Shown: one piece after another, positions 35,227-47,700 of the stretch
How positions within the stretch are numbered: position 1 is the first letter of the stretch
Layout of the letters: each line of letters begins with the position of its first letter
Source: Agroathelia rolfsii
Lineage: Eukaryota > Basidiomycota > Agaricomycetes > Amylocorticiales > Amylocorticiaceae
Length of the DNA stretch: 64,000 nt
Assembly: GCA_018343915.1 (NCBI GenBank)
Contig: JABRWF010000002.1
Coordinates: 4,216,001 to 4,280,000, forward strand
Reading direction: 5' to 3'
The notes under the pieces: generated by a model
Told to the model about the DNA's origin: nothing
Seen by the model: the letters and a program-made list of their open reading frames with translations, nothing else
The model's database searches: none
Translations under genes and position numbers: made by a program

Positions 35227-38035
35227 ATGGTGTTGACTGCCAGTTCGCTGCGGTCATGCTTTGGCCTGCACAACACACCAGCTCGTCTTGCCTGGGCCCA
35301 CGCCCGTCACTCGCCATTCTACCTGCACGCAAGCTTGCGTGCGGCATCCACTGCGACAGCTGCGGCAGTCAAGGAATCATCGCATGAGGTGCCAGATTAC
35401 CCTGTCTATGACCTGACAGACAAGGACAAGAAGCGTCTCACGTACCAGCGTAATATTGGCGTCTCCGCGCATATCGACTCCGGCAAGACTACGCTAACGG
35501 AACGTATCCTCTACTACACGGGTAGAATTAGAGAGATACACGAAGTCCGTGGTCGTGACAATGTCGGCGCCAAGATGGACAGCATGGAGCTGGAGAGAGA
35601 GAAAGGTATCACTATTCAGAGTGCTGCTACATATTGCTCCTGGGACGCTACCTTGGCCACGAAGAAAGAGAAGGAGAACTATGCTATCAACATCATCGAC
35701 ACTCCCGGTATGTGACCACCTGTTTCGTCGGTCTATGGTTTCTGTATCTTATATTTTCGTAGGCCACGTCGACTTTACGATTGAAGTCGAGCGAGCTCTC
35801 CGAGTTCTGGACGGTGCTATCTTGGTTCTATGCGCGGTCTCTGGTGTCCAAAGTCAAACGGCAACGGTCGATAGGCAAATGAAACGGTACAATGTTCCTA
35901 GGATTTCTTTCATCAACAAGATGGACAGGTCAGTCGCCGAGAATACTTTTATTTTTGTTATTTTGATATCGTGTGCTTACATTTTCCTGGCAGGCCCGGC
36001 GCAAACCCTTGGCGTATTGTCAACCAGATTAGGACGAAACTTAAGATTGCTGCAGCTGCTGTTCAAGTCCCTATCGGTGTCGAGGATGAATTCAAGGGTG
36101 TCGTCGATCTTGTCCGCTGGAAGGCTGTTTATAATGACGGTCATAAGGGGTAAGTGAATCGGATATTTATTACAGAACTCGTTTATCTAATATATAATCC
36201 ACCAGTATTGAGGTTCATGAATCTGACGAAATCCCCGAATCTGTTGTCGAGCTTGCCAAAGCCAAACGTAGTGAATTAATTGGGCAACTGGCTGAAGTGG
36301 ACGAAGAAATGGCGGAAATTTTCCTCAACGATGAGGTTCCTACGTCCGAGCAGATTGCAGCTGCTATTCGTCGTTCGACTGTCGGTCTCAGGTTCTCGCC
36401 TGTCTTCCTCGGTTCTGCTGTCAAGAATACCGCCGTCCAGCCACTACTGGATGGTGTCTGCGCTTATTTGGCTGATCCTTCGGAAAGTCGCGTCGTTGCT
36501 CATGACACCAGGCTCCCGGCAAATGCTCCACCGGTTCCTCTTGCTCCCGCTGCAGAGGCTCCGCTCGTTGCCCTTGCGTTTAAGCTCGAAGAAGGACGCT
36601 TCGGTCAGCTGACTTATATGCGAGTTTACCAGGGCAGCCTTAAGAAGGGCGGTCTTATCTACCACGCTCGCACTGGCAAGAAGGTCAAGGTCCCTAGGCT
36701 TGTTCGCATGCACAGTAATGAACTTGAGGTACGTCGCATTATCGTTTTTTATCACCGGTAGTCGTATTTAGTGGTTCGACTCAGGACATTGACGAAATCG
36801 GCCCCGGAGAAATTTGTGCAATTTTCGGTGTTGAGTGTGCTTCCGGTGATACCTTCACTGATGGCTCTACCAGCTTCTCTATGGTATGGTGAACGAGTGA
36901 GGCTGCCCGGAGTTTGCGCTCATAAGCTCTTATAGACATCCATGTTTGTTCCGGAACCCGTCATTTCTCTTGCCCTCAAGCCCTCAGTCGACTCTCCCAA
37001 CTTCTCCAAGGCTCTCAACAGGTTCCAGAAGGAAGATCCTACCTTCAAGGTGCATGTTGATGCCGAATCCAAGGAGGTACGTAGTTTCTGGCCTTTTTTT
37101 TGCTCAGAGTGTTCAACATCCAATTAGACGATTATTTCTGGTATGGGAGAACTCCATCTCGAGATCTATGTTGAGCGCATGCGTCGTGAATACAACGTTC
37201 AGTGCACCACTGGCAAGCCTCGTGTGGCCTTCCGTGAAGCTATTACCCAGCGTGTCAACTTCCAATACACGCACAAGAAGCAGACTGGTGGTAACGGTCA
37301 ATATGCCAAGGTCGCCGGTTGGATTGAACCCATGGAGAAGCCCCTTGGTGGTGACGAAAATGGTGAAGCGCCAACCTCTAGCAAGGACAGTGAGTTTGTC
37401 AACGAGGTCATGAGCGGAAACATCCCATCCAACTTCATTCCTGCTGTCGAGAAGGTTCGTAGCCTTTGGAGGTTGTCGCGCCGTGTTTTAATTAACGCTG
37501 TTCTTTAGGGTTTCCTCGAGGCTATGGAGAAAGGCTCACTCTCCGGAAACCCAGTGGTTGGCTGCCGCATGGTTCTCAAGGACGGTGCATACCACGTTGT
37601 GGATTCATCTGAATTGGCTTTCCGACTTTGCGCTATTGGAGCTTTCCGCGAAGCCTACAAGACCGCAAAGCCCGTCATTCTTGAGCCCATCATGACAGTC
37701 GAAGTCGTCGCGCCCGGCGAGTTCCAGAGCTCAGTCATCGGTAGTCTTAACGCACGCAGGGGTACTATTATCGATAGTGAAGTTCGCGAGGATGAGTTTA
37801 CGTGCACGGCTGAGGTGGCTCTGAACGACATGTTCGGTTATTCCAGCCAGCTGCGTGGTGCGACACAGGGCAAGGGTGAATTCAGCATGGAGTACAAGGT
37901 AAGCTCGTTCCTTATGTGTTTTATGAGCTGAAGCTAACGTCTTCCGTTATTTAGAACCACATGCCCGTCCTTCCACCATTACAAAAGGAACTAGAGGAGG
38001 CGTACAAGAAGTCGTTACCTCAGGCCAAGAAGTAG
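35227..38035 (+). CDS. MEF1: Mitochondrial elongation factor G (translocase GTPase)
   Basis: This translocase moves tRNAs and mRNA on the mitochondrial ribosome. The start used is ATG 35227 ([10 protein letters not shown]); the first about 45 residues are basic and hydroxylated with few acids, a mitochondrial presequence. GTPase motifs: G1 [13 protein letters not shown]2 region [14 protein letters not shown]3 DTPGHVDFT (formed across an intron), G4 NKMDR. Later domains include [19 protein letters not shown], the domain III/IV segments [15 protein letters not shown] and [10 protein letters not shown], and the C-terminal [19 protein letters not shown]. The last exon ends [20 protein letters not shown]...QAKK. 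About eight introns of normal size. It belongs to the EF-G1 (translocation) type, not the recycling EF-G2, judged by the [11 protein letters not shown] and C-terminal motifs. Confidence 0.92.
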
Positions 38036-38504
38036 ATAATGATCACCTGCTGGCAATTAGAGCCATATTAGATACTATCTTTATAATGTATACGTCTTAA
38101 TTATGTCTTTTGCTACTGATGCTATCTTGCAATGCTACCGCTGCTCTCGCTATAAACGTGACCATATGAAGACTATTGGCAGACATGCTCCTCACCAAGA
38201 CATTGGAAATGTTGCCTAGGATCTGCATGTGCTGCTGCAAGGTGGAAAAAATATCCTGGCCAATCAAAGCAAGTAGGTAAGTGTCTATCAATATTTATCC
38301 TTCAATGAACAGGACGATGATGGTATCCCATGAGGTGACAGTGATAAGCAGTCAACAGTAAAGGGGCCTAGTGCCCTCAGTACTTTGCGATTGCTTCAAG
38401 ATGCTCAATCTATATGGTACTATACATGCAACTCTAAGACAAAAATTCGAGCAATATTAAACGGAAAAAAGAGGCATGAATAATAAACAATACCCTGCTA
38501 CTCT
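38036..38504. other. Convergent intergenic between MEF1 and the P450
   Basis: This contains the 3' ends of two converging genes. A 64-codon minus frame at 38097-38291 has no recognisable feature. Nothing else seen. Confidence 0.5.
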
Positions 38505-41062
38505 CTACTCGGACTTATCCGTTGCCTCCTCGAGCCTTACCCAAAGACCTGCGTTGGCGTACATCGTCAAGTGTGACTTGGGCACAAATTGCTCAATTTT
38601 TGTGCGTCCCTCGCCATGGGCCCATGCGGCGGGCACGCCTTCACCAGGTGGGTGCGCCTCGGGAGCAAGGGTGACACCCGAGAAGCTTTGGAGGAGACGG
38701 ATGAGGCAGTAAGACATTTCATTATAGGCGAACTGGTAATGGGGTTAGCTTCAAATTGGATGAAATATGCTGGCTAACTCTACCTGCTGCCCCAAGCAGA
38801 TACGGGGACCCGCGTTGAAGGGAAGGAACTAGGAAAAAAAATACATTGAGAGCTAGGAAAGAAATCAGATACGGACACTGAAAAAACTCACGATGAACGG
38901 ATTAGGAGTCAGGTATTTTTTAACCCGTCCATCAATGAATCGTTCGGGATCGAACTCAAGAGCTTTGTTTTTATTTATTTATAAAAAGTAAACGTTATCA
39001 ATGATTTCTGGCTCCAAGCTATGCTTTAAAAAAGTGCTAACCATCAGGACCCCATAGATCGGTCCTACGCTGCATCAGCAGCACAGAGTACGGGACACTA
39101 CACACAATGATGAGTCACAGGTTATATTGAGCTCTGCTAGAGGCGTACCGCGTGCGCGCAGGGATATACAAAGGCTTCTTGGTAGGGTCAGGTGATGGCC
39201 AAGTAGTAGCATTGATACTGTATCGAATGTCGAATGGACTGGAGAAAGATAAAGAAGATAAGTGCACGACCAAAATCGTATAAAAATCAGGAACGAACAC
39301 AGATGGCCACAACCTGAGCGTTTCTGCAATTTAAACTTGTTATATCAGTCGATATGTAACGAAACAAGCGAACTTACCATTGATCACGGCTCTGAGGTAC
39401 TTCATTTCCCTAATGTCTACCATGGACGGACGCTCCGTCGGACCTACCCGCTCCAAGACTTCTGCACGCAGCTTCTTCATGACTTCGGGGTACATGGCAA
39501 AAGCATACATGGCAAAAGTCAGAGCGGCGGATGTCTGGATGGGGACCCATGAGCTAGTGAAGCTATTAATCGACCGCTGGTAGTACTCACAGTATCACGT
39601 CCGGCAATCAAGATGTTAAGCACTTCATCTTTCAAAACTGAGAGGTCTAGGTGAAGAAAAAAACACAAGTCAAGTTACATTCAGGAACCATGCATCATGC
39701 ATTGATGCTCACCATCCGTAGACCTAACAAGGTGGTCTAGCAAAGTATCGTCTTCGCCGACCGCATCCGTCGAAAGTTTTTCACCATTTTTTACGGCAGT
39801 TTTATGTTTCACGATCGCTTCCTTGATGATGGGATCGAGAAACGCGTTGACAACTTGCATCGGCTTAGCCGTCTTATCCTCGAAGATCTCCCATAGTTGC
39901 CAGAAAGGTCTACTAGCGCGCTGGGCAATGAGGTGCTGAGCCTCCATGAACGCTGTGGCAAATTCCTCGGAGAAGTGTTTGGTCTTTTCTTGTGGAACAT
40001 AGTGGGGGTATGGGAGCTCGGCTGAGAGACTGGAATGGTGTTAGGGCTAAATGATGCTAATAATAATAATCCATATGCTCACCTAGATGTCGGGTAACCA
40101 AACAGGAACTCTGCTGCTGCATCGAGAGTTATGCGACCTGTGATGTCCTTTGGTAATGTCAGTCAAATATGAAAGGCTTCGTTGCTGTCTTTGATGAAAT
40201 TATGCTCACCTGGAAATCAACAGGGTATCCAGCACGATTACGCTCAATAGTGACCTTGATGGCTTGATCAATCGTCTTTTCGAAGAGATCAAGGTGAGCG
40301 ATACGATCCCGGCTAAAGAAAGGACGAGTCATGGAACGATGAAACCTAAATAGGACATTTTAGCCCCACAATTTTACAGAAGAAGGATTGAGAAATGTTA
40401 TTCACTTCCACATGTCACCTATGGGAGATGATTTGAGTCAGATATAGGATCCTTTAGATTAGACAATATAATTCACCATCAGAGTTGAACACTCCAGTTC
40501 CCAGCACGGAGGACATGGCATCAAAGAACCCCTTCCCTTTTTCAAAGTTGTTAAAATCCGTAGCAAGGATTGCCTATATGCGCATATATTGTTGAAAAAT
40601 TTCATTATTAGCTAAACGATATAACATCCCCTTGCTCACCTTAACATGTTCCGGCTCGATCGTAAAAATCTCCGGTTGCCACAAGAACCGACAGTCGACA
40701 GCATTGCTCCCCGTCGACTTCAGCCACGGGAGATGAATGTCTCCCGGATATGCCTTTGTAAAGTTCGTGACGAGATCAACGATGATATCGAGGTTACCCG
40801 GCCACTTGCCCCGCACGCGCGGGACCATGCGGGCGCCCAGCCGGGCTGCCTCGCGGCGGTCGCGCACGTCAGTATAGATCAGGCGCAGGGCGATGAGTAC
40901 TGGCACGCCCGTGATGACGCCAAGGAACATGACGGCGTTGGAGATGGAGATATTGAGGAAGCGCGAGAGAGCATGTTTGCATGCGATAGTGGCACCGATG
41001 AAGAGCGCTAGGTTGCGTAGGATTGTAAAAATGAAAACGACACCTGGCGTGAGCTTGGGCAT
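38505..41062 (-). CDS. Cytochrome P450 monooxygenase, probably CYP63-like
   Basis: This is a membrane-anchored P450: the first exon starts at ATG 41062 ([17 protein letters not shown]), with hydrophobic N-terminal helices and then a proline-containing hinge. Visible motifs in order: [17 protein letters not shown] and [12 protein letters not shown] (typical of CYP63), the [20 protein letters not shown] segment, oxygen-binding AGRDT in helix I (near 39600), ExxR as ETLRLWP (39310), PERF-like [12 protein letters not shown], and heme-ligand [10 protein letters not shown] (near 38800). The C-terminal exon starts [17 protein letters not shown]. Length and about ten short introns fit an intact gene. 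The CYP63 family in white-rot fungi oxidises hydrocarbons and aromatics; the substrate here is unknown. Confidence 0.85.
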
Positions 41063-41155
41063 GGTGTGAGTAGTTCTCGGAGTATGAGCGTCTTCCTCGG
41101 AAGTGCGTTGGGCTTTTAAGAAAAGGGCTATTGCAGGAATAGCGTATATGCTATG

Positions 41156-41162
41156 TTTTATA
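41156..41162 (-). promoter_or_regulatory. TATA box of the P450 gene
   Basis: On the minus strand TATAAAA lies about 94 nt upstream of the ATG at 41062, with a pyrimidine-containing stretch between. The position fits a core promoter and supports that ATG over the upstream TTG-started frame. Confidence 0.5.
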
Positions 41163-41696
41163 CAGGCCTGCAAGGATTACAGATAAACACAACCCGAAGG
41201 CCGCAGAGCGGCGCGAGGAGAACCATGGATGACAGGGAGGATCCATGTGTTCTGCTAGACAGCCAGCATGATGAAGATATGCAGGAGTAATACATCCCTC
41301 GTGCATGAAGAAGAGATAGCCCATTGCTTCGGCGAGCGGCGAGGTATAAATAATTCGGTCAACTATCTAGACAAAGGTAGAAGTGAACAAATGAACCGCG
41401 ATATAAGCGCTATAAGCGTCCATCAACGCTATCATGCATCAGTCTCGAGCGTCTTCCTGAGAGATATCAGCCAAGGAAGTTGAGGGAACCATATGTGCAA
41501 CAGTTGATAGTTCCGGTCCAATCTCAAAGACGGACGGCATCGTTTGTCGAGGCAGATTTGCATATACTGTCGCCATGTTTCTAAACTGTCACTTGCTCTT
41601 TTACGTCGTCGGGTAAACATGCTCCATACATAAGCGGAAGTGTATATAAATTATCAGAATATCGAGAATAATACAAAAAGGTGATAAGAGAAATCA
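41163..41696. other. Intergenic between the P450 5' end and VPS27 3' end
   Basis: No recognisable gene. Short frames (41268-41483 plus, 41432-41620 minus) have no motif. Confidence 0.45.
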
Positions 41697-44267
41697 TTAC
41701 AAGTCAATCAAAAGTGCTTCCCTCTCGATGGGCGGAGACGTCGGAATTGAAGGCCCGTATCCTGGGTAAGACTGGGGTGGTAGTGTAGGCGCTACTGGGA
41801 AGGATGGCAGCTGCACCTGTGGAGCAGAAGGGGGACCAGCGAGTGCCTGAGATGATGCTGCTGCTTGCATGCTTTGTTGTTGTCTGTGGCTGGGAGGCGC
41901 GTGCGCGACGGTATTTGAGCGGCCTAGATAGGTCTGCCGCGAGGAGGCAGCAGATGGCGGACTCATTACGCTTGCGTGACGCGTTAGATTCGAGGCTGAT
42001 GGAGGAAGTTGGGCATGGGTGACGGGGGACTGGGGAGTTGGAGTGGGAGCGGGCGCGTATGGATTGTAGGTGTAGGACTGCTGGTTAGAAACGGGCTGGG
42101 GTTGAGGGGTTGCAGCACTCTGTGGCAGTGATTCTGAGGAGGGAGCTGGTGTTGAGATGGTATTGTGTGATGGTACGGCAGAATATGAATCAGTGGGGGC
42201 AGCGGTATGATACTGCGGGATCGAGACGGGAGGAGGGTTGGAAACGTGTTGCAATGGTGGCGGACTTGTCACTTGGGGGGTGTAAGGTGCATAGGACGGT
42301 CCAGCAGCAGGTTGGTAAGCTGAAGGTTGCGATTGAGGAGCGTACTGCGAAGGTGGCGCATATGTTTGAGGGTGACTTATGGATGCTTGTTGACTCGAAT
42401 ACTCCTGTGGGGAGTAAGGTCCGGAGGTATTCCTGATCGCTTGTCCTTGAGGAGGTAAAATTGCCGACTGCGCCTGAGGTGACGTCCACTGGTTATAACC
42501 ATCCGCCGCCACTAGAGTGGGCTGGCCGTAGGTGCTTTGAGGAGGCAAAGTGGAAGCATGGTGCGGGGTTTGTCGGTGTGGGCGCGAAAGCTGTTGAGTC
42601 AAGAGATGATCGTAAAGCTTAACTGCTTGCGAGAGCTTGTCGTGCATTTCGTTCAGCAATTCTATCACAAGATATAGCGGTTCAGTATAAATTAACCTAA
42701 TTCGATAGACCAACGTGACTCACGTTCTTTGCGTCCCGTGTCATCAAGGTTCATAGCCAATTTTGGTCGGAGGCCATTGGCCCGGTCATAGAGCTCCCCC
42801 ACGGCAGGATAACGATAAATGTCCCAATTACCCTGGCTTTGTACTTGCTCAACAGTCTGGCTAAATGTCATGATAGCATCGGACTCAAGAGGCTCCAGGT
42901 CATAATTAGGCAACTTGGATACAGCAGGTGCAGGGATGGTAGAGGGTGGATATGATTGAGAAATGGTAGGCCCGTTTCCATATGCATATGCCGGTTCCTC
43001 CGAGCGAGGTGTCTCGATAGGTGCACTTGGCCGGGGTGCGTTAGCTTCGCGAAGACTAGCTTCAATGGCAGCCTTGAGATCGGGATCATCATCGTCTTCT
43101 GCTGCTCTAGAGGGATGAGTTGTGCGATCGACCAACGGGGGCTCGGAGGACTGCCACGAATCGGGCTGGTATGGCACATAACCCGGTCGTCGGCCGCCTG
43201 GTTGGGCCAGACCCGCTTCTTCTAGCGATAATTGAATAGCGCGCTGCAGTTCGGCATCTTGTAGCTCACGAGCGGCACGGTGACGGGATGAATGGACAGA
43301 AGATGAATGTCGGTGACTGTGGCTACGATGACTGGGGAAATCATTTAGAATCGTTACATTGTCTAGGAAAATGCTAAGAACCCACGGTTTGTCTTTCTCT
43401 TTGCGCAGCTTTGGATAACAGTTGTCACAGACACGTACTTCCTGTGTAATGCCAAAGTGGGGCAGAGGTAGGGTCTTTGAGGAGCATTGCTGATCGAACA
43501 CCTGGCCACAGTTGCGACAGTGATGTTTGCGGTTTGTGAACGTGAAAGGGGTCCTACACCGAAGACAGACGTCGGAGTCGATCCATTCTGGCGCCGTCTG
43601 AGTGTCAACCATGGCAGAGCTTACAACGGCCAAATCGCGGGGAGGAAATGTGAACCCTAACATGAAATTAGACGCCGATAATATGGGCAACACAAATGTC
43701 TGGTAACATACCATCCTGTTGCAACGTCTTGTATACCTGGGTAAAATAACCAAAACTGGGCTTTCCCTCGAACGCCAAGGCCCAATTCTGTATCAACCGT
43801 AGGATCTTGGTTTTGACGTCAGAGTTGAGCGCGGGGATCTTGAGAATCGACACGAGGTTGTCCATGAACTCTCGTGAAGACACCTCTGCAATAAAATGGT
43901 CACCGCCGTTCTTGATGCATATGTCTGTGAGCTGGAGAACCATGAGTCAGCAAGCAAGGCCTGTGCGAGAAAGGCATAACGACATCGCACCCCGAGCGCG
44001 AGGAGCTGAACGTTGGGATTCTTGTGATTGAGTCTGCGCTTGAGTGCGCGCATGGCGTCTTTTGGTGAGACTGCCTTGGAACGGATCTGGTCGCATATTT
44101 CGAGGTTGAGTGCGATATCCTCTGAATCGGTGGGGAGCAGTTCGGACGTGGCTTTGTCTAAAGAGATGCAATGAGAAGAAATCGTTGCACATTTTACCGG
44201 CAGCATACTCACCTACTGCCTCGTCGATCTGGGTGGTGCCCCATAGCCAGCTGCTGAGTGAGGACAT
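41697..44267 (-). CDS. VPS27: VPS27, ESCRT-0 subunit (VHS-FYVE-UIM)
   Basis: Vps27/Hrs recognises ubiquitinated cargo on PI3P-rich endosomes. It starts at ATG 44267 ([18 protein letters not shown]). Order of parts: VHS domain (ATSELLP...[16 protein letters not shown]...[19 protein letters not shown], then [16 protein letters not shown]); FYVE zinc finger with [26 protein letters not shown] and RVCDNC; two ubiquitin-interacting motifs, [16 protein letters not shown] and [16 protein letters not shown]; a PSAP motif in [11 protein letters not shown] that could bind the ESCRT-I Vps23 UEV domain; a GAT-like helical region ([20 protein letters not shown]); and a long Pro/Gln-rich tail. The very C-terminus, EALLIDL, fits a clathrin-box. 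Five or so introns. All key zinc ligands appear present. Confidence 0.92.
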
Positions 44268-44746
44268 GACTGTTGGTGTGCTACTTGGCGCTATGTGCTG
44301 TAGCTGCCGCTACTGCGCCTGCCGTCCTAGGTGCTTATTGACGTCTGTTTGGCGCAAGAGTGGCCCGGATCCGAGCCAGACGCGGCCTCGACGACTCATC
44401 CTGCTCTTGCTCTCCAACCACCACGTCGTGCTTCGGTCGACGTTTTCGTTTGGTCTAAATACCTCGTCTGTGCCATCTGCTTGTCTGCTGGATCGCGTTT
44501 CACCCGGCTTCCCGCGAAATTTTGGCATTTTTCGCCACTTTCTCCTGCCATCTAGTCTCTTGACGCCTTCAAAAAAACCTTGCCTGGGTGGCTTATTGTT
44601 CGCTGTATTCTCATATAATTGTCACGAAAATCCTCTTCGCTACGCCTAAACATCTTTCTCTGGACTTTTTGATACCTTTTTACCTTTTTCTTCTGCCATT
44701 TTCTTGTGTTGTCTTCTCGTCTGAATTACCTCATCATACATTCATC
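44268..44746. promoter_or_regulatory. Shared bidirectional promoter of VPS27 and RPB1
   Basis: The two start codons face away from each other across 479 bp. The stretch is pyrimidine-rich on the plus strand near the RPB1 ATG. Open frames here (44310-44649) show no conserved product. No specific site was identified with confidence. Confidence 0.45.
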
Positions 44747-47700
44747 ATGCTTGGTCACGGTTTCGCACACTCAAATGCGCCTGTGCGACGTGTGAAAGAA
44801 GTCCAGTTTGGCATTCTCTCGCCAGAAGAGATAGTGAGCATTTTACCCTCCCTATGTGGCACACAGCGTTGCTCAGCCCATTACCACAATATCATAGAAA
44901 GCCTACTCGGTTGCCAAAATAGAGCATCCAGAGGTCATGGACGAAACCACACACAAGCCAAAAATCGGCGGCTTGATGGATCCAAGGATGGGAACGATAG
45001 ATCGTAACTTTAAATGTCAGACTTGTGGGGAGGGTATGGCTGAGTGTCCCGGCCACTTTGGCCATACGGAACTGGCAAGGCCTGTGTTCCACCCAGGTTT
45101 GTTGCTTCCATATCGTTGCTGGCATCGGAAAAAGCTCATCCGGCCGCTTCACAGGATTTATCGTCAAAGTGAAGAAGATTCTGGAGTGCATCTGTGTTAA
45201 TTGTGGAAAGTTGAAAGCCGACCTCGTGAGTTGCTCTTCTCGTTCTCTGTTCGTTTCGCCACCCCACCGCCCAATTTTCTGGGGGCTCTCTCCAGCGTGG
45301 AGAACCCCAAACCCACACCACGTCTGTGCCTTGACAACAGGGCCGTCCCTCAGCCTGAGATGTGGTTGACGCGTTTTCTCATTTGATCGCTTGATCGGCG
45401 CGTCGACCACCTTACACATCCAGTGCCCAGGGGGACGCGAGGTGTGTGGTGAAAAGGGGGGCCGAACGAGGAGTGCGGAATTATGTCTTGGCAACCTTGT
45501 CTTTAGGACGCGGGTTGATGCCATTGACTCTGGTCCTCTCATACTGTCAAGCAGTCCCTGAGTGTGGTCAGTCATGCACTTACGTCGTCGTGACGTCCGG
45601 CCCTTATTATGTTACTATATATTTTGTTGGGATGGCTGTCCCATCTCCTGTGTTTCGTAGACATCTTATGCTGACGGTTTCTGAATTTTTGTCTTCGATG
45701 AATTTGTTTTCTATTGCGTTTGCATGCGTTGCGTTTGTAAGTCGGACCCCATCTTTGCCGAAAAGATCCGCCATATCCGTGACCGCAAGGCCCGTATGGC
45801 TGTCGTCTGGGCCCACTGCAAAGGCAAGACCATTTGCGAGCCGGACGATATTAAGGATGAAACGGGTGAGGACGAGGGTGGCAAAACCGGTCATGGTGGC
45901 TGTGGGCACGTACAGCCCCTGATCCGCAAGGAGGGTCTGAAACTGTTCGTGCAGTACAAGAAGGCGAAAGATGATGATGACGTTCGTTTTACTGATTCCT
46001 TTTTTTTAACTGGCCCGACTTACCGATGACCAAAAATCAGGAGGGCAAGTCCATGCAACCCGACAAGAGGCTATACACAGCGACGGATGTATACACTACC
46101 TTCAAGAAGATCTCGGACTCTGATCTGTTCCTTCTTGGTCTATCAGAGGAGTATGCTCGTCCTGAGTGGATGATTTTGACCGTCATGCCCGTCCCACCGC
46201 CACCTGTCCGCCCAAGTATTGCTGTGGATGGTGGCGCCATGCGCAGCGAGGATGATTTGACCTACAAGCTCGGCGATATCATCAAGGCTTCTGCTAACGT
46301 GAGGAGGTGTGAGCAAGAGGGAGCACCGGCCCATGTTATTCAGGAATTCGAGCAGCTTCTCCAGGTATTTTATTTTATTTTTTAATACTGTGAGTGGACC
46401 CATTTAACATCATTCCAGTTCCACGTAGCCACTTATATCGACAACGATATCGCCGGCATTCCCCAGGCTTTACAAAAGTCTGGTCGGCCCGTCAAGGCCA
46501 TCCGTGCTCGTCTCAAGGGCAAGGAGGGTCGTCTACGTGGTAACTTAATGGGCAAGCGTGTCGACTTTTCCGCAAGAACGGTCATTACTGGTGATCCGAA
46601 CTTGGACTTGGACGAAGTTGGCGTACCGCGCTCAATTGCCATGAACTTGACGTTTCCTGAGAGGGGTTCGTTATTTTTTTTCTTTCTCTGACGCTTGCTA
46701 TGTCAGGCTTATAGGCATCTCCTAGTCACACCATATAATATTGCGTACTTGCAGGAACTTGTGCGTAATGGTCCCACTACCTACCCTGGCGCCCGTTATG
46801 TCGTGCGTGACACCGGAGAGCGTATCGACTTGCGCTACAACAAGCGCGCGGATGCGTTCCTGCAGTACGGGTGGATTGTTGAGCGCCACCTTAAAGACGG
46901 AGAGTATGTCTCGATATCTGTAGTTTTTGCAGCTTCAAGCGCTAACCATATTTCAATAGCTTCGTTTTGTTCAACCGACAGCCGAGTTTGCACAAGATGA
47001 GTATGATGAGTCATCGTGTGAGGCTTATGCCATATTCTAGTAAGTTCCTTATCATGTAGCTACAGAGATAATATGCTGATGTCATTCAACAGCTTTCCGT
47101 TTGAACCTTTCCGTGTAAGCTGAAACAGACTATCACGATACCTTTGAGCGACTGAAGTTACCTTTATAGTACTCCTCCATACAACGCCGATTTCGACGGA
47201 GATGAGATGAATATGCAGTAAGTTTATAATCTGATGTAATATTCAAACAATATCAATCCTCTTGCAGCATCCCCCAAAGCGAAGAGACCCGGGCCGAGCT
47301 CAGTCAGATTGCATGGGTGCCTCGTCAGGTTAGCCGAGGTTTTTATATTTGCTAATGATTGCTTGACTTACGTTGTCTGCTATAGATCATCTCCCCCCAG
47401 GCAAACAAGCCGGTCATGGGTATCGTCCAAGACACGCTCTGTGGTATCCGCAAGTTTACATTGCGTGATTGCTTCATGGACTGGAATCAAGTGCAAAACA
47501 TTCTTCTTTGGGTGCCGGAGTGGGATGGATCAATTCCTACACCCGCGATCATCAAGCCAAAGCCTCTCTGGACTGGAAAGCAGATTCTCAGCTTAACCAT
47601 CCCTCGAGGTATCAACATCCACACGGCATCTAGCAAAAAGACGCCGAACCCGGTGTTTGATGACGGCATGTTGATTGAGGACGGCGAGATCTTATACGGT

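Noticed and set aside
44892..45575. 227-codon minus-strand frame inside the RPB1 5' part
   Set aside because: It overlaps conserved RPB1 exons and the long intron antisense and has no motif; a shadow of the plus-strand codon bias.
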